28,456 nucleotides of DNA, taken from assembly GCA_038230655.1 (NCBI GenBank), contig JBBRMU010000012.1:1-28456 (forward strand), in the 5' to 3' direction. This DNA is from JBBRMU01 sp038230655. Lineage in GTDB: Bacteria; Patescibacteriota; Microgenomatia; UBA1406; GWC2-37-13. Position numbers and translations under genes: made by a program. Shown one piece after another: positions 1 to 8,900 of the stretch. The notes below the pieces were generated by a model, which ran no database searches, was not told where the DNA came from, and worked only from the letters and a program-made list of their open reading frames with translations. Position 1 is the stretch's first letter; every line of letters begins with the position of its first letter.

Positions 1-156
1 ATATGCAATCCGGGAATTGATGCGATTGATGCTGTTGTGAACGCTGATCTTTCAACGCCATATCTGTTTTATATCACAGGTAATGATAATAAAATGCACT
101 ACGCTGCAACCGCAGAGGAGCATCAAAAGAATATAGAGAAGTACTTGGATAAGTAA
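1..156 (+). CDS. mltG: Endolytic murein transglycosylase MltG, C-terminal fragment (5' truncated by window edge)
   Basis: The window opens inside a reading frame that runs to a TAA stop and gives 51 residues. It starts ICNPGIDAIDAVVNAD and continues with a TPYLFYITGND segment and an EEHQKNI-like end. This is the typical last part of the YceG/MltG family: an asparagine-proline-glycine turn, an 'A..A..P....YLYF' strand, and a terminal helix containing the 'T.EEH..N' signature. MltG is a membrane-anchored lytic transglycosylase that cleaves nascent glycan strands and so sets peptidoglycan chain length. The catalytic domain lies outside the window. The frame has no ATG-initiated full-length version here because the 5' part is missing. 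Identification rests on the C-terminal signature only but is fairly specific. Confidence 0.8.
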   Translation: MCNPGIDAIDAVVNADLSTPYLFYITGNDNKMHYAATAEEHQKNIEKYLDK

Positions 157-184
157 AATAACGGAAGTTAAGAAGATTCCTCAG

Positions 185-672
185 TTAAGTTGGTATTTTT
201 TGAAAAACAAACATATCGTCAACATTACCTTTTTTCTTTGGTAAGTTTACATCTAACACAATCTGTTTGACGTCTATATTAAGTAGTACCATATCGTCCA
301 TATCAAAAATTTGTGTATGTGGAAGTGGAAAATCGTTTGTAACTTTAACTGCTTCGCCTCTTGCAATAGCTAAAATCTTTTTGTAATTCTCTAATACGTT
401 CTCTCTCGTCCTCAGAATTTGTTCAAAAACATGAAGCAGCGGTTTCATGATTTTTTTGCACCCCATGTGTGAGGAGCAGTTTTCCACTCTTATTCAGTCT
501 CAACTTGATCCCATTAATCTGAAGGACTATCTGTATCAAACTGTAGTTTTTTTTCTTTGATGCCTATAACTCCTTTTAGTATAAATTCAGCATTTTTTTC
601 TTAACTGCATCGCTGTACCATGATAGTCATTACATACAACGAATCCACCAGCGTTTACAGACTGTTTCCATA
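185..672 (-). pseudogene. Degenerate coding remnants downstream of ftsK
   Basis: No intact recognisable gene lies here. Read on the minus strand just after the ftsK stop, one frame encodes a short run containing GGFVVCNDYHGTA, which resembles the post-motif strand of class I SAM methyltransferases. It then hits a stop. A second frame continues with a run containing KLQFDTDSPSD and WDQVETE but has two in-frame stops. A third frame (185-487) is open for 100 codons, or 87 from an internal Met, with no family I recognise. Three plausible coding runs in successive frames suggest an ancestral gene broken by indels and nonsense changes. Alternatively, the 100-codon ORF is a genuine small hypothetical protein. 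I see no promoter or hairpin terminator in the stretch. Confidence 0.35.
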
Positions 673-674
673 AT

Positions 675-2831
675 TCAATTTGCTATTTCTGCACTCGGTC
701 TTTTGATCACTTCTCTTGGCTTTGATCCCTCTGCGGGACTGACATAGCCTGCAGCTTCAAGTTCATCCAGCATACGAGCAGCACGCGCATAGCCTACTTT
801 TAAACGTCTCTGAAGCAGTGATGCGGATGCTTTATCAAACTGCGAGATAATGTCGATCGCTTGGTTAAAGAGAGGATCGTTTTCAGAACCTACTCCGCCA
901 CCCATAGCTACACCACCAGTCATGATAGGAGCCTTGAGCTCAGTAATTTCCTCAGTATAGTGGACCTCTGGAACCTGAGATTTTAAGAACTTAACCAGAT
1001 CAATAACCTCCTTCTCTGTCACAAATGGCCCCTGAATACGTCGTGGTTTTGCCTGATCTGGAGGGAGATATAACATATCTCCTTTTCCAAGAAGTTTTTC
1101 TGCGCCAGGTGTGTCTAAAATGACTCGAGAATCAATCAACGATGAGACGTTAAATGCCAGTCGACTCGGAATATTTGCCTTCATAAGACCCGTGATAACA
1201 TCGACTGATGGTCTTTGAGTAGCCAAAATTAAATGAATTCCTGTCGCGCGAGCCATCTGAGCTATCCTGGTAATCAGATCTTCTGCATCGCCAGGCGCAA
1301 ACATCATAAGATCTGCGAGTTCATCTATCACGAATAAAATAAACGGTTTTTTTTCTACACCTTCTGTTGCATTGTATCCTTCAATATTTCTTACCCCTGC
1401 CTTAGCAAACTCTTTGTAGCGGGCCTCCATCTCTCCTACTGTCCATTTGAGAGCCGAAAGAATCTTATCAGGCTCAACAATAACATCTGTCAGAAGATGA
1501 GGAATACCATTATATCCAGCGAGCTCAACCCGTTTTGGATCTACTAAAATCATTCTCACCTCATCTGGCTTGGCTCTAAATAAAATAGTACTAATCCACG
1601 AGTTAAGAGCGACAGACTTACCTGATCCTGTTGTACCAGCGATAAGAACATGTGGCATTTTTGAAATACTTGCTGCAGATGGTTCACCAGATACATCAAG
1701 TCCTAGTGGAACTAAAAGCGGATCGGCATTTTGAGTAAATGTGCCTGATGATAAGAGTCGTTTTAAAGTGACAACCTCTGGCCTCACATTTGGAATTTCA
1801 ACTCCCACCAACGACCGTCCTGGTATCGGGGCCTCAATTCTTACCTGTCCAGTCGGCGCAGCAAGGGCCAGAGCAAGATCATTTCCTAGAGCCGTTATTT
1901 TTGAGAGCTTAGTGCCCATGGTGATGGCTAACGCATACTGAGTTACTGTTGGCCCTTTATTCACTTCTGCGACCCTTGCACGTATACCAAAACTATCAAG
2001 AGTCTTTTCAATAACGTCAGCATTTCTTGTTACATCCCCTCTATCGGCCTCTTTTTGTGCTACATCCATTAAAAGATTTAAAGGCGGGTAGATCCAAGTT
2101 GATGATACCGGGTTAGACATTGACTTTATCTGGATATCTTTCGGATTTACAAACGTTTCAGCGTTTGCAGTAGCCTGAGATCGCGCAGCCATAGTTGCAT
2201 GAACTGGCTGCGTCGTAGGTGTTAAATTCGTTTTTGACTTGTCAACTTTACCGTGATCCATAATAAACTCATTATTATGTTTTTTCATATCTTCTTTCTT
2301 CTTTCCAACATTCTTAGAAAAAACATGATCTCTTATAACGGTAAAAAAAGACTTGATAATATTGAGGCCAAACTGAATAAATGCCTCTACTGAAGTATCT
2401 AAGATAAGAATCATTCCGATTATGAAACTTACCAGTAGAACAATAATCATGCCTACGACTGAGAAATCTGATTTTAGATTACTAAAAATTAGCATTCCCA
2501 ACTCTCCGGCTCTAAAGAATCCAAGTAACGAAATATAGAGAAGGAGTAATCCGATAGTAATATTTGGTTTAACAATCGTAATTTTTTTGGTATTAAAAAA
2601 ATGTCCGGCAAAAAAAATAATAATGAAAGGTACCACAACTGATAGTCCTCCGAACTTGCCCACTAACAGAAGGTTTATTTTTTGTAGCATTTTACCTTCT
2701 CCATTTCCACTAGATAGAAGATTAAAAAATGAAATCAAAAAAATGATTCCTACAACCGCTATCAGAAATCCAATTATATTAAAGATTGTCTGCTTATTAA
2801 TTTTAAGTTTTGATTTTTTTCTTCTTCCCAT
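675..2831 (-). CDS. ftsK: DNA translocase FtsK
   Basis: This is a 718-residue FtsK/SpoIIIE protein, the septal ATPase that pumps chromosomal DNA during division and aligns dif sites for Xer recombination. About four hydrophobic segments lie in residues ~14-150 (membrane anchor). A short linker follows (~150-240), much shorter than in E. coli. Then comes the alpha/beta motor, with Walker A GTTGSGKS at 399-406, a DPKRVELAGYNGIPHL block, Walker B ending in IDELADLM near 500, and the ATQRPSVDVITGLMKANIPSR segment. The winged-helix gamma domain (~640-700) has QRRLKVGYARAARMLDELE, which normally reads KOPS sites. The ATG start gives MGRRKK and lies 4 nt after the response regulator stop, so the two are probably cotranscribed. 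It ends with TGA. Confidence 0.97.
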   Translation of the reverse strand: MGRRKKSKLKINKQTIFNIIGFLIAVVGIIFLISFFNLLSSGNGEGKMLQKINLLLVGKFGGLSVVVPFIIIFFAGHFFNTKKITIVKPNITIGLLLLYISLLGFFRAGELGMLIFSNLKSDFSVVGMIIVLLVSFIIGMILILDTSVEAFIQFGLNIIKSFFTVIRDHVFSKNVGKKKEDMKKHNNEFIMDHGKVDKSKTNLTPTTQPVHATMAARSQATANAETFVNPKDIQIKSMSNPVSSTWIYPPLNLLMDVAQKEADRGDVTRNADVIEKTLDSFGIRARVAEVNKGPTVTQYALAITMGTKLSKITALGNDLALALAAPTGQVRIEAPIPGRSLVGVEIPNVRPEVVTLKRLLSSGTFTQNADPLLVPLGLDVSGEPSAASISKMPHVLIAGTTGSGKSVALNSWISTILFRAKPDEVRMILVDPKRVELAGYNGIPHLLTDVIVEPDKILSALKWTVGEMEARYKEFAKAGVRNIEGYNATEGVEKKPFILFVIDELADLMMFAPGDAEDLITRIAQMARATGIHLILATQRPSVDVITGLMKANIPSRLAFNVSSLIDSRVILDTPGAEKLLGKGDMLYLPPDQAKPRRIQGPFVTEKEVIDLVKFLKSQVPEVHYTEEITELKAPIMTGGVAMGGGVGSENDPLFNQAIDIISQFDKASASLLQRRLKVGYARAARMLDELEAAGYVSPAEGSKPREVIKRPSAEIAN

Positions 2832-2835
2832 ACAT

Positions 2836-3201
2836 TTATAAAAACTTTTTGACCTGCTCTAAAAATTCTTCCGGGTCCATCTGGCTCTTTAACAAATATC
2901 CATCACTATTTTTCTTTATATTTGCAATATCTTTTGCATTATCTGAATTAGTTAAGAAAACTGTCTTTTTAGAAAAGTTAGTAATATTTTCACTATGAAG
3001 TTTTTCGATAATTTCGACTCCAGTCATACCTGGTAAATTCATATCTAGTAAAACTAAGTCCCATCCACCTTTTTTTATTTTTTCATATCCCTGATCTCCA
3101 TCTTCAGCAGTGTCCAATACATATTTTTCCTCTTTTAGTAGGTCGCTATAAAGCTGTCGCATAAATAAATCGTCTTCAACTAGGAGTATCTTACTGCTCA
3201 T
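2836..3201 (-). CDS. Single-domain CheY-like response regulator
   Basis: This 121-residue protein consists of a receiver (REC) domain only. It has the acidic pair D10-D11 (VEDDLF), the phosphoacceptor D53 (LLDMNLPG), T82 and the conserved K103. There is no output domain, so it would act by protein contact, as CheY does. It lies 4 nt upstream of ftsK and downstream of the pilus operon terminator. A candidate promoter directly before it (TTGAAA-N17-TAGGAT) places the -10 box only 8 nt from the ATG. It is a paralogue of the REC protein at 12438-12803. No histidine kinase is in the window, so its phosphodonor is unknown. A link with pilus control is suggested by position only. Confidence 0.9.
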   Translation of the reverse strand: MSSKILLVEDDLFMRQLYSDLLKEEKYVLDTAEDGDQGYEKIKKGGWDLVLLDMNLPGMTGVEIIEKLHSENITNFSKKTVFLTNSDNAKDIANIKKNSDGYLLKSQMDPEEFLEQVKKFL

Positions 3202-3209
3202 ATCTCATT

Positions 3210-3238
3210 ATCCTAACAGGAATTTAAGTTTTTTTCAA
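3210..3238 (-). promoter_or_regulatory. Candidate promoter for response regulator-ftsK
   Basis: Read on the minus strand, TTGAAA is followed after 17 nt by TAGGAT, and the ATG begins 8 nt later. The -35 box matches 5/6 to consensus and the -10 box 4/6. A transcription start 6-8 nt after the -10 box would give an essentially leaderless mRNA. GATAAT, overlapping the -10 box, is an alternative with a 20-nt spacer. Confidence 0.45.
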
Positions 3239-3264
3239 GCAAGATTTGAACCGCTGCATTAATC

Positions 3265-3288
3265 AAAAAACCCCACCTTTCGGCGGGG
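3265..3288 (-). terminator. Rho-independent terminator after the major pilin
   Basis: On the minus strand a 7-bp stem CCCCGCC/GGTGGGG (one G-T wobble) closes a GAAA tetraloop and is followed at once by six Ts. It begins about 26 nt after the major pilin stop and lies before the response regulator promoter. It therefore separates pilus transcription from response regulator-ftsK transcription. Confidence 0.9.
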
Positions 3289-3313
3289 CATTTTGGCAAG
3301 TTAGATTAGAGTG

Positions 3314-3805
3314 TTATCTAGAAACTGAGATAACTTCGGAATTGTCGGCACTTGGTGCGCTGACAGTGACTCTATTTGTAGCATCTCTACTGATATTATA
3401 TCCAGTGACCCATCCTCCTCCACACAGCGTAGCATCAATATCTGGTGTATTTAGTTGAGGATCTGTTGGCAAAGCAGGAATATAATTAGGCACTAATGTC
3501 GGACACAAATTAGCCATCTGTGTAGCATTAATTGGCACAGGTGTCAAAGCGACTAACCCAGTTACCTGAGTTGGTAGATTACCTTTATTCTCTGCAGCAT
3601 ATGCGCCAACAGCATTTAGGATTTGCAGAACAGCACTTTTTCTTTTTGTGTTATTCGCTGATCCAAATTGTCTAGCTGGATTGATAGCAATTAAAGTAAT
3701 AGAGAGCAAGATGGCCAAGATACCTATGACCACCAAAAGCTCTATGAGAGTAAAACCTTTCGATTGAGTTTTTATCATAGATTTTTTGAAAATATTAATA
3801 TACAT
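3314..3805 (-). CDS. pilA: Type IV major pilin-like prepilin
   Basis: This 163-residue protein has a short basic leader, a type III (prepilin) signal SKGFTLIELLVVIGILAIL with cleavage expected at G17/F18, and Glu at +5 of the mature protein. One hydrophobic helix is followed by a globular part containing two cysteines (LCPTL and TLCGGG) that could form the pilin disulphide loop. Among the pilins here it has the most canonical signal, so it is the best candidate for the main subunit, as inferred from its length and position. It is the last gene before the strong terminator and is separated from the upstream gene by 127 nt that may contain its own promoter. The start could be M1 or M10. Both leave the signal intact. 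Confidence 0.88.
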   Translation of the reverse strand: MYINIFKKSMIKTQSKGFTLIELLVVIGILAILLSITLIAINPARQFGSANNTKRKSAVLQILNAVGAYAAENKGNLPTQVTGLVALTPVPINATQMANLCPTLVPNYIPALPTDPQLNTPDIDATLCGGGWVTGYNISRDATNRVTVSAPSADNSEVISVSR

Positions 3806-3846
3806 TGAGACTAAATGATTTATTTTTTATTGTCAATAGTTCAATT

Positions 3847-3852
3847 ATTATA
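3847..3852 (-). promoter_or_regulatory. Candidate -10 box upstream of the major pilin
   Basis: A consensus TATAAT on the minus strand lies 41 nt before the pilin ATG, in the only sizeable gap of the operon. The -35 region at 16-18 nt spacing is weak (GTAATT-like). A separate TTGACA at about 3829-3834 has only a poor -10 (TAGTCT) at 17 nt, immediately before the ATG. Either could give the pilin gene extra transcription over the rest of the operon. Confidence 0.35.
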
Positions 3853-3932
3853 AGACAATAACCGTGTGTAATTACTATTTCAATATATATCACAATAATC
3901 TTTTAATAGATACATTTTTAAAAATGTTCTCC

Positions 3933-5027
3933 CTATGATGATTTACCGATTGTGACAGATATATCCACAGGTTGGGAAGCAGTGTCTTGCTGAGTTAAGC
4001 TAGGTAAAACTTTCCTAATTTCATTCAAAACTTTCTGTTTCTCTGACGGGTCTATTCCCCCTGCAACTACCACAATAGGTACAGAGATATCGCTTGGAGA
4101 GGCTACAGCTTGAATATTAGTTATCCCCAGAGAGCTTAGACCCTTTCTTACACCTTCTGCTTTAGCTGCGGAGGTAGGATCATATATTATTTGCGCCGAC
4201 GAAGGTTTTTTTAATCCAGCTTCAGGAGAACTCTGATCAATGCTTGGAGTCAGTGGTATATTAGTAGGAACAGTAGAGTTAGCAGTCTGAGAAGGTATTG
4301 CTGTTGGAGTACGTGACACTATTGGCAAAGGAGGCAGGACATCGGTTTTTGGCTTGTCTTTAATAAAAAATGGTTTTAAGATTATGAACAACAGTATAAT
4401 CAACAAAACACCCATAACAGGGAGTAAGTAAATTAGTGAAGAGTTCTTTTTATTTGTCTGTTTCTGTTCTCGATGAGGAGCAGCCTCATAAATGTTATCA
4501 GTCGATGCATCTACAATAAATTTATACTGCGACAAAGCTTCAGATTGTGTGAGTATATATCTAGCTGTCGAGGCACTAAATGCATCTATGGGCGCTCCTA
4601 ATGCAATTTCTGGTATAACAAAGTCCAGAAATACACCATTTGTTAAAAAGACATCAGCCAGCAGATTATAAAATGTTGCGTTACCAACCAAAATTTTCGT
4701 TCCACCAGTTATCGGGACTTTCTTTATACTGATAGTCTCATACGGGACATTGTCAAGGAACTCCTGAACCTTACTTTCTTCTTCAGTTTTAAAGTCCTTT
4801 TCAAAGATAACTCCAGTGCTTAAAACAATAATGATATGGGTCAATATAACTTTACTTTGTTTTATGAATTCTGAGAGATTTTGTTTTAGACCATCTGCAT
4901 CCAAAATATCAAGGTTATTAACAAAATTGGTTGGAAAAGTGTAGGTAATGATATCAGCTCTATTCTCTATTGAAAGCTGAAAACGATCTCTCTGTAAATA
5001 GAGAACGCCTTTGATTAATGTCGCCAT
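3933..5027 (-). CDS. Bitopic membrane protein of the pilus operon, unknown family
   Basis: This is a 364-residue protein with no family I can name firmly. Residues 1-~190 are soluble and alternate strands and helices (for example TGVIFEKDF, PITGGTKILVGN). A basic stretch (REQKQTNKK) is followed by one strongly hydrophobic segment at ~197-219, then a Pro/Thr/Ser-rich linker (~225-270). A C-terminal alpha/beta domain follows (~275-364), with AAKAEGVRKGLSSLGITNIQ, which resembles the LytR_C/envelope-domain fold. The expected topology is cytoplasmic N-domain, one helix, external C-domain. It lies 1 nt after the PilX-like gene and before the major pilin, where pilM/N/O-type inner-membrane assembly genes would be expected. 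An analogous role is an inference. Confidence 0.8.
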   Translation of the reverse strand: MATLIKGVLYLQRDRFQLSIENRADIITYTFPTNFVNNLDILDADGLKQNLSEFIKQSKVILTHIIIVLSTGVIFEKDFKTEEESKVQEFLDNVPYETISIKKVPITGGTKILVGNATFYNLLADVFLTNGVFLDFVIPEIALGAPIDAFSASTARYILTQSEALSQYKFIVDASTDNIYEAAPHREQKQTNKKNSSLIYLLPVMGVLLIILLFIILKPFFIKDKPKTDVLPPLPIVSRTPTAIPSQTANSTVPTNIPLTPSIDQSSPEAGLKKPSSAQIIYDPTSAAKAEGVRKGLSSLGITNIQAVASPSDISVPIVVVAGGIDPSEKQKVLNEIRKVLPSLTQQDTASQPVDISVTIGKSS

Positions 5028-5028
5028 A

Positions 5029-5430
5029 TTAGGGAATCTCCTGCCAAGGAGGAGTAATAACTAGTAAACCATTAGAATTTCCAGCCGTAACCTGAATCTT
5101 TCTAACTGAATTATTCATCTTACCTGTTGAAGTGATAGTTTTAGTCGTTGTACCCGTCACAACTATCGTAGCAGTCCCTTGACCCACATTCAGGGTAGTT
5201 CCGGCTGTTGTATAGGTCGGGTCTCTCAAAAGCCGTATCATTGAGTCATCGATGCCGCTTTCAGCAATAGATAGCGCTGTTGTCCCTACTTCTACTTTAC
5301 TAGCGCTGAGTGAGCTATTTAATATCATAATAGTAGCCGATGTGGTAATTGTAACCGCAACAACAATAAAGATTAACAATGTGATTAATGTCTGCCCTCT
5401 TTTACGCTTAATTCTACTGTGTTTTCTCAT
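5029..5430 (-). CDS. PilX-like pilus assembly protein
   Basis: This 133-residue protein has a basic N terminus (KHSRIKRKRGQ), one hydrophobic helix (~15-38) and the PilX-like helix ending SIAESGIDDSMIRLL, followed by a small beta-rich domain. It resembles the PilX N-terminal family of minor pilin-like proteins. Unlike the other pilins here, the position corresponding to Glu+5 after the GQ is Thr (RGQTLITLLIF), as in GspK-like subunits that cap the fibre. It overlaps the upstream PilW-like gene by 4 nt (ATGA), indicating translational coupling. Processing by a prepilin peptidase is possible but not certain. Confidence 0.75.
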   Translation of the reverse strand: MRKHSRIKRKRGQTLITLLIFIVVAVTITTSATIMILNSSLSASKVEVGTTALSIAESGIDDSMIRLLRDPTYTTAGTTLNVGQGTATIVVTGTTTKTITSTGKMNNSVRKIQVTAGNSNGLLVITPPWQEIP

Positions 5431-5936
5431 CGTGGTGCAACTGTAATTTCATAATTCCTAGACTCATTTCCTGATAATTTGCGTACCCGACTAGTAATTG
5501 TAAAGTTTATTTTTATACTATCTGTGTTGACCGGGGTCGTTCCATTACCAATTCTCGTAACCTGCAGAGAAGAAATTGTTGAGTTGTAGCCATTAAGAAT
5601 ATTAGATCCGTAGCTGTTTGTAAGCTGGAGATTTCCTCCACTCAATGCATAAGTATAGTTAACCCCACCCACATTAATCTGCAGCTGAGTTCCAGTTACA
5701 AAGTTGCTGGGAGTATTTATAGCTTGAGCTCTTTGAACATCATACGTTAACCTGGTCAATATATAGTTTGCATCCTGATCGATACTTGCTCCTGACTCTG
5801 AGTCAAGTCTGGACTGTATTATAGAAGTAAAGACCTGGGCCAAAACTACTAGTAAAATAGCTAGCAAACCCATATAAATCACAAGTTCTATAAGAGAAAA
5901 TCCTTTTTTATTTTTTTTATTTTTTTTAGTTTTCAT
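5427..5936 (-). CDS. PilW/GspJ-like minor prepilin
   Basis: This 169-residue prepilin has a lysine-rich leader, signal KKGFSLIELVIYMGLLAILL with cleavage after Gly and Glu at +5, and a hydrophobic helix. It then shows the IDQDANYILTRLTYDVQRAQAI segment that is typical of PilW/GspJ-type minor pilins. The rest is beta-rich. It starts 4 nt after the stop of the giant pilin-adhesin and overlaps the PilX-like gene by 4 nt. In known systems PilV/W/X-like minor pilins form the initiation complex at the fibre tip that carries PilY1. The same arrangement is plausible here. Confidence 0.85.
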   Translation of the reverse strand: MKTKKNKKNKKGFSLIELVIYMGLLAILLVVLAQVFTSIIQSRLDSESGASIDQDANYILTRLTYDVQRAQAINTPSNFVTGTQLQINVGGVNYTYALSGGNLQLTNSYGSNILNGYNSTISSLQVTRIGNGTTPVNTDSIKINFTITSRVRKLSGNESRNYEITVAPR

Positions 5937-5940
5937 AGTA

Positions 5941-8900
5941 TTAAGGCGTATAGTTTACAGAGACATCATTTAAAATTGGAGTCGTATTAGAGTCAGATGA
6001 GTAAAAATATGCTTTGTATCTAAAACATCGTCCGGGATTGACATACGAACCACTCGATCCAAGATAAATTTGCCCTCCAGTAGCGGAGTACACGTCAGCC
6101 GGATCGCTTGTTCCGGCTGGACCTAAGAAAGTAAAAATAGCACCAGCGCAACTCCCGCTGACAGGGTTTGCAACTGCAGCTTGAAAGTTGATGCTCGTAC
6201 CCGAAGGTGTATTTATTGTTGCAGATAGCCTATTAAATATAACATTAGAACCTGCATCAAAAGTAGCTGACTCCAAAGTCCCAGATGCTGAATAAGTGAC
6301 GTCTGGTCCACCTTCAATAAGCTTGAGCTGATGGTCGGGTGTATTGGCAACCATATAGACGAATGTATCTGTATCTGCTTCTGTCACCGAAGTCAGATCG
6401 TTGAATCCAGAATCAAAGTTCACTCCCCCACAGTATGCGGGATACTTTTCGTACGAACTCCCTGGTGTCGGCGCATTAGGATTGATCGTGTTTGAGTCAA
6501 TATTAAGGACTTGATACTCTTCAGGCCCAGTTACTCCAGGAGTAGGAGTTAAGCCATCTTTTCCAACGAGGACTGCTCTGGCTCCATTCAAAACTGTCAT
6601 AGACCGGCGTGGAAAAAGGCGATCATTATGATAGATCGGTCCACTCGGAGTGGGTGATATTATTCCCCCTGTATAAAAGCCAAACTGAGGTGTCGGACTG
6701 GGATTTGTTAAGAGGAACTTCGGAGCATTTTTAACTGAAGTATCGAGAATATAGAACTGTTTACTATCTGGTTGCCCATCGCCATTTGCATCAATTCCTC
6801 CGTTTGATGACATATATGCTCTTGTTCCATCTGATTTTACAAATACTGAGTTTGCAGCTTCCTCAGTATTATTTGCAGCGTTGAAGTCTAAGTTGCTAAT
6901 AACACTCCATCCTGCCGTTGATCCTCTACCGCAGCTATTATTACTCAGAGTAGCTCCCGTTGGTGGCGTAGAGACATCAACAACATTTAACTCAGGTACT
7001 GTCATTCCTCCAACGGCAATGTAGGCAAACGTACCTGGTGTAGGATTTGGCGCAGTTACACGAATAGGATAGACATCATTATCAGCATTTAGTTCGATGT
7101 TGCCCCCATCACTACAATCATTATGAATAGGTTGTTGTGTCGGCCCGAATGTCGCCCCGTTTTGTCCGGCATTATATTTTTGGCCAAAACCTGGGCTACC
7201 AGGTTGACAGTCGTAACCATCTAGTAAAATGCGGCAACCTAGTTGATCCAATCCATTATTCGTCGATTTTGAGTCAATATTACTTAAATCAAAGACATAC
7301 AGATACCCTCCAGAAGTGAGATAACCAGTATTTCCCTGTACAGCTAATGCAGTTGCCCCATAACCAAATGGTGCTTGATCATTTGGTAGTGGCGTTGGAG
7401 AGGGAATAATCGTCGGGGTAGGGGTGAATACAGGAGTAGTCGGTGTTGGACTGGATGTAAGAGTTGGCTGAGGAGTTACTGTCGGCGCTACCGGACTCAT
7501 TAAAAGATCATCAAAGTAAGCTGTAGACGTTGTACCAGCCTGGCTTGAGCGGAGCAGTAACTGAACTTCAGCAAATGTCCCAGTAGCTGAACTAGCTAAA
7601 CCCGTAACCTGTGTCCAGACACCAGTTTTTGTTGCCAAGAGCGTACTGTCACTTGTACCTGTAACACTACCTGCTGTACATGCTGTGTACCAAGAAACTC
7701 GAATTCTTGCATCTACAAATTTAGTATTACCCGCAGAAGGCACATTTATCCACCCCGACCAAGAATAGGTTGTATTTGTACTAACTGGAATTCTTTTCCC
7801 TCCAGCACAGCTTCCTCCACCAGCGACACCGCTTACAGCTGTCTGAGTTGTCGTGACCCTAGCTGAGTTACTGCCGGCATGTACAGGACTGTTCACAATA
7901 GTACCTGTCCCGCTGTTTATTATCGTGTTGAAGGGTGATATATTTCCTGTTTCAAAAGACCCATTTACTACTGTTAATGGAGTAGGTGTTGGCATTGGAG
8001 TGAAAGTTGGTACAGGAGTATAGGAAGGGACAGGGGTATAGGTTGGAATAGGCGTATATGTGGGTGAAGGTGGAGTAGGCGTTGGCTGACCATATATTTT
8101 TGTGTTAAAAAAAGTCCAGTACTTAAAAATCTTGTTAACTGGATCCTGGTACTCGCTATTACTGCTGTTGTCATTATCATTAACTAAAACAGCCACAATC
8201 TCTCTGTCTGGTTTTGTAGTTGCAAGCAAAGCATAGAGTTTACCTGTAGAGGAAGTATAGTATTTAACACTATTCGTCTTAAAACTATTATCTAATCCTA
8301 TAATCGTCGGGGTAGGAACTAAAGTAGGAGCGCTATACTGCGCTGGATCTAAGCTAAATATTCCCTTTAAGGTAGAAACCGGTGGATCCTGATTTGCTGA
8401 GACATTCACATAAGCTAACTTGGCAGAACTTGTTGCAAATGGCGCAACTGCAACTAAAACGTCGTTTGGAACAGCCGTAGAATTACTATCGGCTCTGGCC
8501 GCAACAGCAACGGGAGGACCATCAGGAAGAGTAATATTTTCTGAAGATAGAGTGGGACTACACCACTTTGCGTGCGGATTTGGCCCGAGGACTACTTCGC
8601 CTCCTGAGGTGTTCGTAACAACTACATTATTCTGGATGTCGCCGGTAAAATCACTCTGAGTAGTCTGTGAATATAGTGTGACGTTTTGATATCGAGTCAA
8701 GTACATTGTAGAAGTCACTGAAGTTGTCAAGGGAGTAGACCATGAAACAGTTACATCAACTTTTTTCGTCGAAGGATCAACAACTGTTACGCTAGGAGTT
8801 GGTGTAACAATATTCCCAGCTACGACTCGACTTACACTACTAATAACAACTGTCTGAGTAAATCCATTCACACTTGCACTTCCACTTTGAAGCGTCCAGA

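Noticed and set aside
1741..2998. Plus-strand ORFs opposite ftsK and the response regulator.
   Set aside because: Antisense to clearly identified genes; composition reflects reverse-frame coding, not independent proteins.
7975..8090. DNA tandem repeat in the giant pilin gene (Pro/Thr linker).
   Set aside because: The repeats are degenerate at DNA level and reflect a PTYTPxP-type protein linker. They are not evidence of a mobile or phase-variable DNA repeat.
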